NCBI RefSeq assembly: GCF_000422945.1
Contig: NZ_AUHA01000002.1
Location: 1 to 64,000, forward strand
DNA length: 64,000 nt
Direction of reading: 5' to 3'
Source of the DNA: Daejeonella oryzae DSM 19973
Lineage (GTDB): Bacteria; Bacteroidota; Bacteroidia; Sphingobacteriales; Sphingobacteriaceae
Under the pieces are notes generated by a model. That model was not told where the DNA came from and made no database searches. It worked only from the letters and a program-made list of their open reading frames with translations. Positions 12,050 through 20,355 of this stretch are shown in pieces (the stretch's first letter is position 1; each line of letters opens with the position of its first letter). A program made the position numbers and the translations under genes.

Positions 12050-13237
12050 TTACTTTAAAATTTCAGTTACTTGTCCGGCTCCTACAGTTCTGCCACCTTC
12101 ACGGATAGCGAAACGAAGACCTTTTTCCATTGCAATAGCGTTAATCAACTTAACAGTGATGGTAACGTTATCACCTGGCATAACCATTTCAACACCTTCA
12201 GCTAATGAAATCTCACCAGTAACGTCTGTGGTACGGAAATAGAATTGTGGACGATATTTGTTAAAGAATGGAGTATGACGGCCACCCTCTGCTTTTGACA
12301 ATACATAAATCTCAGCTTTGAAATCTGTGTGTGGAGTTACAGAACCTGGCTTACAGATAACCATACCACGACGGATATCAGTTTTCTCAATACCACGTAA
12401 TAATAATCCTACGTTATCACCAGCTTCACCTCTGTCTAATATTTTACGGAACATCTCAACACCTGTAACTACAGATTTTAAGTTTTCAGCACCCATACCT
12501 AAAATATCAACCTGCTCACCAGAGTTGATTACTCCTCTTTCAATACGTCCTGTTGCAACAGTACCACGACCAGTGATCGAGAATACATCTTCAACCGGCA
12601 TTAAGAAAGGAAGATCAGTTAAACGTGGAGGAATTGGAATATATGAATCAACTGCATTCATTAATTCTAATATTTTCTCTACCCATTTAGCATCACCGTT
12701 CAATCCACCAAGAGCAGAACCTTGAATTACTGGAATATCATCACCCGGGTATTCGTAGAAAGATAATAATTCACGAATTTCCATTTCAACAAGTTCTAAC
12801 AATTCTGGATCGTCAACCATGTCTACTTTGTTCATGAATACAACCAATGAAGGAACACCTACCTGGCGAGCTAATAAGATGTGCTCACGAGTTTGTGGCA
12901 TAGGACCATCAGTCGCAGCAACAACAAGAATTGCACCATCCATCTGCGCAGCACCTGTTACCATGTTCTTCACATAATCCGCGTGACCTGGACAGTCAAC
13001 GTGAGCGTAGTGACGGGTAGCAGTTGAATACTCAACGTGAGCGGTATTAATTGTAATACCTCTTTCTTTTTCTTCCGGAGCAGAGTCAATTGATTCAAAT
13101 GAACGTGCCTCAGAAAAACCTGCATCAGATAACACCTTAGTGATAGCTGCAGTTAAAGTTGTTTTACCGTGGTCAACGTGACCGATAGTACCGATGTTTA
13201 AGTGCGGCTTACTGCGGTCAAATTTTTCTTTTGCCAT
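12050..13237 (-). CDS. tuf: Elongation factor Tu
   Basis: 395-residue EF-Tu, which delivers aminoacyl-tRNA to the ribosome. The P-loop GHVDHGKT is near residue 19, DCPGHADY near residue 81 and NKVD near residue 136, followed by the two beta-barrel domains ([13 protein letters not shown] and the C-terminal [11 protein letters not shown]). Only one copy is in this window. The gene is preceded by four tRNA genes, the same order as E. coli thrU-tyrU-glyT-thrT-tufB. Confidence 0.99.
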   Translation of the reverse strand: MAKEKFDRSKPHLNIGTIGHVDHGKTTLTAAITKVLSDAGFSEARSFESIDSAPEEKERGITINTAHVEYSTATRHYAHVDCPGHADYVKNMVTGAAQMDGAILVVAATDGPMPQTREHILLARQVGVPSLVVFMNKVDMVDDPELLELVEMEIRELLSFYEYPGDDIPVIQGSALGGLNGDAKWVEKILELMNAVDSYIPIPPRLTDLPFLMPVEDVFSITGRGTVATGRIERGVINSGEQVDILGMGAENLKSVVTGVEMFRKILDRGEAGDNVGLLLRGIEKTDIRRGMVICKPGSVTPHTDFKAEIYVLSKAEGGRHTPFFNKYRPQFYFRTTDVTGEISLAEGVEMVMPGDNVTITVKLINAIAMEKGLRFAIREGGRTVGAGQVTEILK

Positions 13238-13297
13238 GTTTTTATACTAATTAGTAGGTTAATTTTATTGTTGTTTTTGAATTATTTTACCTTTTTG

Positions 13298-13369
<72 letters not shown>

Positions 13370-13453
13370 TTTTTCCCGTCAATGCAAAATAGCCCATTGA
13401 ACAGCAGCCTTTTATAACCGATTTTCAATCAACTGAATCGCTCACTCAACGTG

Positions 13454-13526
13454 AGCGGAAGACGAGGCTCGAACTCGCGACCTATAGCTTGGAAGGCTAT
13501 CGCTCTACCAACTGAGCTACTTCCGC
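13454..13526 (-). tRNA. tRNA-Gly (anticodon TCC)
   Basis: Minus-strand cloverleaf with acceptor GCGGAAG / CTTCCGC, anticodon stem ATAGC/GCTAT with loop CTTCCAA, T arm GCGAG-TTCGAGC-CTCGT and the U discriminator expected for glycine. CCA is not encoded. Confidence 0.97.
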
Positions 13527-13569
13527 TTATTAAGTTTACTGTCCGCTAAAGCTTACAGCAAATTTTCCG

Positions 13570-13650
13570 TGGGGGGAGAAGGATTCGAACCTTCGAAACC
13601 GAAGTAACGGATTTACAGTCCGTCCCATTTGACCGCTCTGGAATCCCCCC
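13570..13650 (-). tRNA. tRNA-Tyr (anticodon GTA)
   Basis: An 81-base tRNA with the long variable arm of bacterial tRNA-Tyr. Acceptor GGGGGGA / TCCCCCC, anticodon stem ACGGA/TCCGT with loop CTGTAAA, T arm GAAGG-TTCGAAT-CCTTC and discriminator A. Confidence 0.97.
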
Positions 13651-13657
13651 TACATTG

Positions 13658-13730
<73 letters not shown>

Positions 13731-13822
13731 TTATGCTTTATCTTTAAATATTAAAAGAATCTTTAAAGAACCAACCCTTTAAAAAGAATTTCATCTGTTG
13801 ATGACCTTTCCGTAAGGGAATG

Positions 13823-13852
13823 CAAATCTACAAAAAATAAGGTTTGATCAAA
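13823..13852 (-). promoter_or_regulatory. Promoter of the tRNA-tuf-secE-nusG-rpl-rpo cluster
   Basis: On the minus strand TTTG (13849-13852) is followed after 18 bp by TAGATTTG (13823-13830), a good TAnnTTTG box. Transcription should start near 13816, about 85 bases before the first tRNA. The leader holds a short CCTT/AAGG hairpin. It is the best promoter seen for the whole cluster. Confidence 0.7.
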
Positions 13853-13861
13853 ATTTTTTAC

Positions 13862-13893
13862 AAAAAAAAATCGGCAGCCTCATCGGCTGCCGA
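13862..13893 (-). terminator. Terminator of the xerC-hpf transcript
   Basis: TCGGCAGCC (13871-13879) pairs perfectly with GGCTGCCGA (13885-13893). On the minus strand it is followed by nine T residues (13862-13870). A classical Rho-independent terminator 44 bp past the hpf stop. Confidence 0.93.
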
Positions 13894-13936
13894 AAATCTA
13901 CTTTATTTTAGTAAAATGGAATAGCAATATTATCTA

Positions 13937-14275
13937 TCAAAACTCCTCTGTTGCAGCAATTTCTTTGAAATTACTCGTTTTGGCACGCACCTTCACTTTA
14001 TGTTTTTCTATTTGCTTCCTTAATGATTCAACTGCCTTATCCGTTGCTTCTTCAAACGTTTTACATTGTTCTTTAGCAAACAGATCATTCCCTGGAATGT
14101 GCAGCTTTATTTCCGTAATCTTATTTTCTTCATCTTCCGTGTTTTCTAACTTAAGGTAAACTTCCCCACTGATAATCTGATCAAAAAACTGATCCAATTT
14201 ATCTGCCTTTTTCTGAATAAAATCCAACAGCTTAATATCTGCTGTAAAATGAATTGACTGCACTCGGATTTTCAT
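13937..14275 (-). CDS. hpf: Short ribosome hibernation-promoting factor (HPF/RaiA family)
   Basis: 112-residue protein of the S30AE family, which binds the decoding centre of idle ribosomes. The N-terminal MKIRVQSIHFTADIKLLDFI and the basic helix near residues 80-95 (ESLRKQIEKHKVKVRAK) fit the family. It lacks the C-terminal dimerisation domain of long HPF, so it is the short type. It lies 13 bp after xerC and is probably co-transcribed with it. Bacteroidota genomes often place this gene next to xerC. Confidence 0.9.
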   Translation of the reverse strand: MKIRVQSIHFTADIKLLDFIQKKADKLDQFFDQIISGEVYLKLENTEDEENKITEIKLHIPGNDLFAKEQCKTFEEATDKAVESLRKQIEKHKVKVRAKTSNFKEIAATEEF

Positions 14276-14288
14276 GGTTCCTCCTTTT

Positions 14289-15176
14289 TTAACCCTTTGG
14301 ATGGGCTTGTTTATAAATTAATTTTAATCTTTCAACTGAATTGTGAGTATAGACCTGGGTGGCAGCTAAACTGGCGTGGCCTAACAACTCCTTAATAGCA
14401 TTCAACTCTGCACCATGATTTAATAAACTGGTTGCAAAGGTGTGTCTTAAAACGTGAGGGCTTTTTTTATCGTTAGTAGATATGTATGATAAAATAGAAT
14501 TCACTATACGATAAATAAATTTTGGATAGGCAATGTTGCCTTCATTGGTAACGATTAAAAATACGGAATTGTTATTAAAATTTTGACTTTTTTTGGATTC
14601 AATATATTGCAGTATCAATTCTAATAATGAAGAATTAATTGGAATAATTCGTTCTTTATTCCTTTTCCCCAGAACTTTAATTTGATGTCCATACATATCA
14701 ATATCATGCTCTTTCAAATTAATCAATTCAGAAGAGCGAATGCCGGTACCATACAACAATTCAATAATCAGCCTACTGCGGATTCCTGAAAAATCGTTAG
14801 AAAAAATTTCGCTATTGGCAGTATCCAGCATGGAGTTTATCTTTTCCTCCTCTATTGTTACCGGTAAACGCTTTGGAACCCTGGGCGCCTGAACCAAGAG
14901 CATGGGATTTACCTGGATGAAGTTTTGGCGATGTAAAAATTTATAAAAAGATCTGAGAGTGGATATTTTTCTGTTAACAGTTTTTGCCTCTATTCCCTGA
15001 TCTAATAATTCTACAATCCAGGAGCGGACATGAATATGCAATACATCTCCAAAATCAAGTTCGGATAGTTTAATAAAGGCGTAGAATTGCTTTAAGTCTT
15101 TTTGGTAGGCTGTAACGGTGTGCGGAGAATACCGTTTTTCAAACTGGAGGAATTTTGTAAAATGCGCTATAAACAT
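14289..15176 (-). CDS. xerC: Tyrosine recombinase XerC
   Basis: 295-residue site-specific recombinase, most likely for resolving chromosome dimers. It has the N-terminal SAM-like core-binding domain (residues 1-85) and a catalytic domain with the full set R147, K171, H241, R244, H267 and Y276 (motifs GTGIRSSE, HVLRHTFAT, LLGHAS, VYTHN). I chose the ATG at 15176 over a TTG one codon upstream. It lies next to hpf and behind rpsU, a housekeeping setting; nothing suggests a mobile element. A strong hairpin ends two bases before the start codon. Confidence 0.93.
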   Translation of the reverse strand: MFIAHFTKFLQFEKRYSPHTVTAYQKDLKQFYAFIKLSELDFGDVLHIHVRSWIVELLDQGIEAKTVNRKISTLRSFYKFLHRQNFIQVNPMLLVQAPRVPKRLPVTIEEEKINSMLDTANSEIFSNDFSGIRSRLIIELLYGTGIRSSELINLKEHDIDMYGHQIKVLGKRNKERIIPINSSLLELILQYIESKKSQNFNNNSVFLIVTNEGNIAYPKFIYRIVNSILSYISTNDKKSPHVLRHTFATSLLNHGAELNAIKELLGHASLAATQVYTHNSVERLKLIYKQAHPKG

Positions 15177-15178
15177 CA

Positions 15179-15222
15179 AAAACTATTTGTACATCTCAAA
15201 AATGAAATATACAAATAGTTTT
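15179..15222 (-). terminator. Hairpin terminator after rpsU, abutting xerC
   Basis: AAAACTATTTGTA (15179-15191) and TACAAATAGTTTT (15210-15222) form a perfect 13-bp stem with an 18-base loop. It ends right before the xerC start codon and is followed by TTTTTGATG on the minus strand. It can end the rpsU transcript, and in a read-through mRNA it would cover the xerC ribosome-binding region. Confidence 0.75.
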
Positions 15223-15247
15223 AAGTTTTATATGCCTGAAAAAAGAA

Positions 15248-15439
15248 TTAAACAGTTTCTCTGTTCATTCCTTCTTTGTAGATAGCTTTTTTAACCTGCG
15301 TACGACGGGTAATAGATTTTTTCTCGTAGGCCTGACGGCTACGCAGTTCTCTTAATACACCGGTTTTTTCGAATTTCTTTTTGAAGCGTTTTAATGCTTT
15401 GTCTAATGATTCGCCGTCTTTTACGTTGATAATGATCAT
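15248..15439 (-). CDS. rpsU: 30S ribosomal protein S21
   Basis: 63-residue bS21, with the typical MIIINVKDGESLDKALKRFK start and a basic C-terminal half rich in Lys and Arg. It binds near the 3' end of 16S rRNA. It is a single-gene unit between its own promoter and a hairpin. Confidence 0.97.
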   Translation of the reverse strand: MIIINVKDGESLDKALKRFKKKFEKTGVLRELRSRQAYEKKSITRRTQVKKAIYKEGMNRETV

Positions 15440-15472
15440 AATTTAAAGATACCCCCTTTCGGTTTTGGATTG

Positions 15473-15480
15473 CAAATGTA
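15473..15480 (-). promoter_or_regulatory. Promoter -7 box of rpsU
   Basis: TACATTTG on the minus strand matches TAnnTTTG. Transcription would start about 28 bases before the rpsU ATG. No TTG is present at the ideal -33 distance, so the promoter is only half supported. Confidence 0.5.
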
Positions 15481-15540
15481 AGAAAAACTATAGAAACACG
15501 AAAAGCTATTTCTATTTAAGTTGGATTACGTTTCGAGGTA

Positions 15541-15571
15541 TAAAAAAAGCGGACTGATTAATCAGTTCGCT
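15541..15571 (-). terminator. Terminator of the acyl-CoA dehydrogenase gene
   Basis: AGCGGACTGATT / AATCAGTTCGCT (15548-15571) forms a near-perfect hairpin with one G-U pair, followed on the minus strand by seven T residues (15542-15548). It lies 22 bp past the stop. Confidence 0.85.
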
Positions 15572-15592
15572 CTATATATATTAAATGAAATA

Positions 15593-16765
15593 TTATTTCA
15601 ATACTTCTCTGGCAATAACCAGTTTCTGTATCTCTGAAGTACCCTCTCCTATAGTACACAATTTGCTATCGCGATAGAATTTCTCCACTGGGAAGTCTTT
15701 TGTGTATCCGTAACCACCAAATATTTGAATAGCCTCTGTAGAAGCTCTTACACAAACTTCTGAAGCGAAATATTTGGCCATTGCCGATTCTTTCGTAACT
15801 TTTTTGCCCCGGTTTTTTAAATCTGCAGCCTGCATAATCAGTAATTCTGCAGCTTCTATTTCGGTTGCCATATCGGCCAGTTTAAAAGATATTCCCTGGA
15901 AACTTGCAATGGGCTGGCCAAACTGATAACGTTCTTTTGAATAAGCAACTGCCGCTTCAAACGCACCTTTGGCAATTCCTAAAGATAACGCAGCAATAGA
16001 AATCCGTCCGCCGTCTAAAACATACATGGCTTGTTTGAATCCTTCGCCTTCATTACCCAGCAGGTTTTCTTTCGGAACACGGCAGTTATCAAAAATGAGC
16101 TCTGTAGTTTCGGAAGCACGCATGCCCAGTTTATTCTCTTTTTTTCCTGCTGAAAATCCGGGAGTTCCTTTCTCTATTACGATAGTCGAAATTCCTTTCG
16201 AACTCCCCTTTTCTCCCGTGCGCACCATTACTACAGCTACATTCCCTGACTTTCCGTGAGTAATCCAATTTTTTGAACCGTTAACGATATAATGATCACC
16301 ATCTAAAACTGCAGTGGTATTCATCCCCATGGCGTCAGATCCGGTATTTGCTTCGGTTAACCCCCAGGCCCCAATCCATTCTGCGGTAGCTAATTTTGGC
16401 AACCAACGCTTTTTTTGCTCGTCATTTCCAAACGCCAGAATATGACCTGTACACAAAGAATTGTGAGCAGCCACAGATAAACCGATTGAACCACAAACTT
16501 TCGCGATTTCTACAATAACATTTACATATTCAAAATACCCAAGGCCAGAACCACCATATTCTTCAGGAACCAATACACCCATTAAGCCCAATTCGCCTAA
16601 TTTCTTGAAAGTTTCAACAGGAAAAGTTTGTGCTTCATCCCACTCCATCACGTTTGGACGCACGTGCTTTTCAGCGAAATCGCGTACCATATTGATGATC
16701 ATTTTTTGATTATCAGTTGCTGAAAAATTTATTCCGCTTTGCTCTGCCTCTACTGAATTATGCAT
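15593..16765 (-). CDS. Acyl-CoA dehydrogenase
   Basis: 390-residue FAD-dependent acyl-CoA dehydrogenase of the short/medium-chain type, catalysing alpha,beta-desaturation of acyl-CoA. It has the N-terminal helical domain, the signature GAWGLTEANTGSDA near residue 133 and the C-terminal QIFGGYGYTKDFPVEKFYRD, which binds FAD. The catalytic base is expected at the Glu in IGEGTSEIQ near the C-terminus. The substrate chain cannot be read from sequence. It is monocistronic, with its own terminator. Confidence 0.95.
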   Translation of the reverse strand: MHNSVEAEQSGINFSATDNQKMIINMVRDFAEKHVRPNVMEWDEAQTFPVETFKKLGELGLMGVLVPEEYGGSGLGYFEYVNVIVEIAKVCGSIGLSVAAHNSLCTGHILAFGNDEQKKRWLPKLATAEWIGAWGLTEANTGSDAMGMNTTAVLDGDHYIVNGSKNWITHGKSGNVAVVMVRTGEKGSSKGISTIVIEKGTPGFSAGKKENKLGMRASETTELIFDNCRVPKENLLGNEGEGFKQAMYVLDGGRISIAALSLGIAKGAFEAAVAYSKERYQFGQPIASFQGISFKLADMATEIEAAELLIMQAADLKNRGKKVTKESAMAKYFASEVCVRASTEAIQIFGGYGYTKDFPVEKFYRDSKLCTIGEGTSEIQKLVIAREVLK

Positions 16766-16907
16766 ATTTGGTTGTGGTTAATTTGCAAGTATAGCAATTT
16801 CCAATTCATTTTTTTATTATTTAAAGCTTGTTTATAAGTAGAACAAAATGGTTTCCGGTTCAATTAAGCAAACCAAAACACCAGAGTTTAAGAATGCGAA
16901 AGTAGAA

Positions 16908-17435
16908 TCAATATGAAACCAGAGAAATAATTTTATCCGAATGCATTTTCAAGGATTCTTTGCCTTTTAGAAAATCCAAAGAAATAACAAATGCATAACC
17001 AGCAACTATTCCTTCTAACTGTTGAACCAGCCGTGTTGCTGCGTTAACCGTTCCACCCGTAGCCAGCAAATCATCATGAATGAGAACCCGTTGGCCGGGA
17101 AAGATGGCATCCTCATGCAGTTCTAAAATGGCGGAACCATATTCCAGCTCGCAGGGCTCCTGAATTTTATTAAAAGGAAGCTTTCCCTGTTTGCGGATCG
17201 GAACAAAGGGAACCTCTAATTTGGCTGCCAGCATAAGGCCGAATAAAAATCCGCGGCTTTCTATACCTGCAATTATATCAATCTGATCACCTTTCAGCTT
17301 TTCCGCGAAAGCGTTAACAATTTCCTGGCAAAGGGAAGCATCTTTTAAGATGGGAGTAATATCTTTAAACAGGATACCCGGTTTAGGGAAATCAGGAATA
17401 TCACGGATAGCTGATTTTAATTTCGATTCAATCAT
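16908..17435 (-). CDS. apt: Adenine phosphoribosyltransferase
   Basis: 175-residue purine-salvage enzyme making AMP from adenine and PRPP. The PRPP-binding motif VLIHDDLLATGGT is near residues 117-129, and IESRGFLFG and the FPKPGILFKDITPIL start are typical of Apt. Its ATG overlaps the stop codon of the upstream helix-hairpin-helix gene (ATGA), so the two are translationally coupled. Confidence 0.97.
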   Translation of the reverse strand: MIESKLKSAIRDIPDFPKPGILFKDITPILKDASLCQEIVNAFAEKLKGDQIDIIAGIESRGFLFGLMLAAKLEVPFVPIRKQGKLPFNKIQEPCELEYGSAILELHEDAIFPGQRVLIHDDLLATGGTVNAATRLVQQLEGIVAGYAFVISLDFLKGKESLKMHSDKIISLVSY

Positions 17436-18361
17436 TCAAATAGTAAATAAGGCTCAATTTTACGCAAAATCTCATCATTCATAATGGCTATTTTTTTTAA
17501 ATCTGATACCGCTTGATACGGACCATGCTGTTTTCGATATTGAATAATGGCATTTATCTGCTTATATGATAAATAAGGGTTACGTTTTAAATCGTCGAAC
17601 TGAGCTTTATTAACATTTGTTTTCTGAATTGAATTTGCGTCTACTTTAACCTGATTTTTAAGATTTTCGAACATAGCAGAATCCAGACCGTAAATTTCAC
17701 GAAGCTGCTCTTTTGAGTGAAAACCACCTAATCGCTGCCGATATTTTAAAATACGCAAGGCAAATGCAGGCCCTATTCCCCTGATAGTTTCTAATTTTGC
17801 CGAATCTGCTGAATTTAATTCTACAATTTCAAAAGGCATGTTCTTTTCGTAAACCGGTTTTTTATTCTCCCATTCTTTAGTTTGCGAATAAATCGGTTTA
17901 CTGTTTGTAAAAGATTTTTTTATGCTGATGTAGGGCTCCAGTTTAGAATATTGAGATTCAGAAATAGAATATATCTTTTTCAAATCTTCATTCCTGTAAA
18001 ACCTACCTCCTTTTGATTCGTAATTTTTTATCACTTTTATCTGACGCTCAGATAAACCAAGCTTGCGCCAGTCTGAAGCCGAAAGCCCGTTTGGATCAAA
18101 TAAAAAATAATTTGCCCTTAATTCATTATCTTCAATATATTCCTTCAGGTTGTTATAATTAGAATAAGATCTTTTCTGAGCTGAAGACTTAAAAGCCGAA
18201 ATCTCCCGTTGAAAACTTTCTGTATCATATACCACAGGGACTTTAAAATAGGAATATATATAAGGAAAAGCCAGAACCAATACCATCAAGATACAAAGCA
18301 CCAAAATGCCGTTGTATTCTTTTTTAGAAAAACTGAAATAAGCTTTCAGTGCATTCTTCAT
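17432..18361 (-). CDS. Membrane-anchored helix-hairpin-helix protein (ComEA-like)
   Basis: 309-residue protein with one N-terminal membrane helix (about residues 18-37) and several helix-hairpin-helix repeats. The first lies near residues 80-145, a clear one near 180-225 (ELNSADSAKLETIRGIGPAF) and another near 245-305. Such repeats bind DNA without sequence preference and occur in the DNA-uptake protein ComEA, but tandem HhH proteins in Bacteroidota are mostly uncharacterised. The single helix would place the repeats outside the cytoplasm. Its stop overlaps the apt start. A role in DNA uptake is only a suggestion. Confidence 0.8.
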   Translation of the reverse strand: MKNALKAYFSFSKKEYNGILVLCILMVLVLAFPYIYSYFKVPVVYDTESFQREISAFKSSAQKRSYSNYNNLKEYIEDNELRANYFLFDPNGLSASDWRKLGLSERQIKVIKNYESKGGRFYRNEDLKKIYSISESQYSKLEPYISIKKSFTNSKPIYSQTKEWENKKPVYEKNMPFEIVELNSADSAKLETIRGIGPAFALRILKYRQRLGGFHSKEQLREIYGLDSAMFENLKNQVKVDANSIQKTNVNKAQFDDLKRNPYLSYKQINAIIQYRKQHGPYQAVSDLKKIAIMNDEILRKIEPYLLFE

Positions 18362-18504
18362 GTACGGCTAATTTTTAAATTTATCTTAAATATAATAAAG
18401 CTATTGGCTGGAAATAATATGATTTGAAAAAGATTTACAGCCAAATTTGCAATCTGTATTCTAAATAATTTTCTTTAAAATCTATTTTATTGAGGATCAT
18501 ATTT

Positions 18505-20256
18505 ATGAAAATTATTACGAAAGAAGAATTTGCCCAGGCCACCCGAATAAATAAATTGCACATGCCAGGACTTGCATCTTTACTGATGGAAGTGATGAAA
18601 ATAAACGAGGTGAATGAAACCTTCGAAAAAGCAGAACATTTGCAAGGTTCGCCGTTCATTGATAAAATCCTGCAAATTCTGGGTATTCAAATGGAATTTG
18701 ATGAAGCTGAATTAAAAAACATTCCAAAAAAAGGTGCTTTTATTGCCATTGCTAACCATCCTTACGGTGGAATTGAAGGCCTTGTATTACTGAAATTATT
18801 AAGCACAGTAAGACCTGATGCCAAGCTGATGGCCAATTTCATTTTAAAAAAAATCCCCAATCTGAGTGACTATTTTATTGCTGTTAATCCTTTTGAAAAC
18901 GTAGATCATTCCTCCAGCATCAGCGGTTTAAAAAATACACTCACCTTACTTGCCGGCGGAACTCCGATTGGTATTTTTCCGGCAGGAGAAGTTTCATCAT
19001 ATAAAATAAAAACTCAGCAGGTTACAGACAAAATGTGGAATCCTGTGGTTGGGAAAATAATCGCGAAAGCCAATGTCCCGGTTGTCCCGGTTTACTTCCA
19101 TGGAAACAACGGGCTTATGTTTAACCTTCTGAGCTTAATACATCCTACACTTCGCACAGCCAAACTGCCTTCAGAATTATTTAACAAACACGGCCATACC
19201 ATTAAAATTCGTATTGGCAAGCCCATCCATATTGAAGAGATCAGCCAGAATAACAATTCGGCTAAGCTTCTGAATTACCTGCGTGCCAAAACCTATGCCC
19301 TTGGAACCAGTCTTGAAAATGAAAAAAAGATTTTTAATCCCGGGAATATTTTTAAGATTAAAAAAAAGCCTGAGAAGATAGTAGAACCCATATCTCAGCA
19401 AATTTTAGTAAATGAATTATCGGCTCTTGATGATTATAAAATTTGGACGGAAAAAGACTATAGTATTTACGTTGCTCCAACTCCGGCTATACCTAATTTA
19501 ATTAAAGAAATAGGACGATTAAGAGAAATTACTTTCAGAGAGATTGGTGAAGGAACTAATAAATCAACTGATCTGGATGAATACGATATTTATTATAATC
19601 ATTTATTTATTTGGGATATTACAAATCAAATGATTGTTGGGGCGTACCGCATTGGTCGTGGAGACGAAATATTTTACAGCATGGGAAGCAAGGGCTTTTA
19701 TCTTACCGAATTATTCAAGATAAAAGAACCACTATTCCCGATAATGAAGCAAAGTTTAGAATTAGGAAGATCATGGGTAAGAAAAGAATATCAGCAAAAA
19801 GCGCTTCCCTTATTTTTGCTCTGGAAGGGGATTTTAAAATACCTTTCAGAAAATCCTCAGTATAAATATTTAATTGGTCCGGTTAGCATCAGCAATAGCT
19901 TCTCTAAATTTTCTAAATCATTGATTGTTGATTTCATTATTAAAAATCATTTTGATCATGAACTGGCAGCGTATGTAAAACCCCGAAAAAAGTTCAAAGT
20001 CGATTATTCAAAAATCGATACCGATCTGTTACTGGAAAGCAAAGAAAAATTAAAAGATCTGGATGATTTGATTTCCGATGTGGAAACATCACACCTGAAA
20101 ATACCTGTTTTATTAAGGCAGTATATTGCATTAAATGGCAAAATCATTTGCTTTAATATAGATCCTAAGTTTTCAGACAGCCTGGATGGGTTTTTAATAG
20201 TGGATATGGAAAAAATACCTGCCGAGATTTTAGAGAAACTGGCAAAAAATTTTTAA
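18505..20256 (+). CDS. olsF: Fused lysophospholipid acyltransferase / GNAT protein (ornithine-lipid synthase OlsF-like)
   Basis: 583-residue protein. The N-terminal half (about residues 70-270) is a PlsC-type acyltransferase with IANHPYGGIEG in the HX4D region and GIFPAGEVS in the glycerol-phosphate-binding region. The C-terminal half (about 320-500) resembles the hemolysin-like GNAT domain of OlsB. This order matches OlsF, which N-acylates and then O-acylates ornithine to form phosphorus-free ornithine lipids. I chose ATG 18505, preceded by GAGGA, over an upstream TTG at 18490. The final amino acid (ornithine, glycine or other) cannot be read from sequence. Confidence 0.8.
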   Translation: MKIITKEEFAQATRINKLHMPGLASLLMEVMKINEVNETFEKAEHLQGSPFIDKILQILGIQMEFDEAELKNIPKKGAFIAIANHPYGGIEGLVLLKLLSTVRPDAKLMANFILKKIPNLSDYFIAVNPFENVDHSSSISGLKNTLTLLAGGTPIGIFPAGEVSSYKIKTQQVTDKMWNPVVGKIIAKANVPVVPVYFHGNNGLMFNLLSLIHPTLRTAKLPSELFNKHGHTIKIRIGKPIHIEEISQNNNSAKLLNYLRAKTYALGTSLENEKKIFNPGNIFKIKKKPEKIVEPISQQILVNELSALDDYKIWTEKDYSIYVAPTPAIPNLIKEIGRLREITFREIGEGTNKSTDLDEYDIYYNHLFIWDITNQMIVGAYRIGRGDEIFYSMGSKGFYLTELFKIKEPLFPIMKQSLELGRSWVRKEYQQKALPLFLLWKGILKYLSENPQYKYLIGPVSISNSFSKFSKSLIVDFIIKNHFDHELAAYVKPRKKFKVDYSKIDTDLLLESKEKLKDLDDLISDVETSHLKIPVLLRQYIALNGKIICFNIDPKFSDSLDGFLIVDMEKIPAEILEKLAKNF

Positions 20257-20317
20257 GACTTAAAAAATACATCCTTATAAATTATCGCCTTTACTTGATT
20301 AAACAGAATATTTTCTG

Positions 20318-20355
20318 TTAATTTAGTATTAATTCAATGTTAACTTAATGTTAAC
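20318..20355 (+). promoter_or_regulatory. Four TTAA-type half-sites at exact 11-bp spacing
   Basis: TTAAT (20318), TTAAT (20329), TTAAC (20340) and TTAAC (20351) recur every 11 bp, the geometry of PhoB/PhoP boxes. The last copy lies inside the open frame if translation begins at ATG 20348. I see no TAnnTTTG box at a suitable distance downstream, so this array is weaker than those at 23-26 kb. Confidence 0.4.

Noticed and set aside
14289..15176. xerC as the integrase of a mobile element
   Set aside because: Its neighbours are hpf and rpsU, there are no attachment repeats or cargo genes, and the sequence fits the housekeeping XerC type.
18375..18390. Two TTAAA motifs 11 bp apart upstream of the OlsF-like gene as a PHO box
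   Set aside because: Only two copies in a very A/T-rich spacer, without a -7 box at a fitting distance; chance is a simpler explanation.
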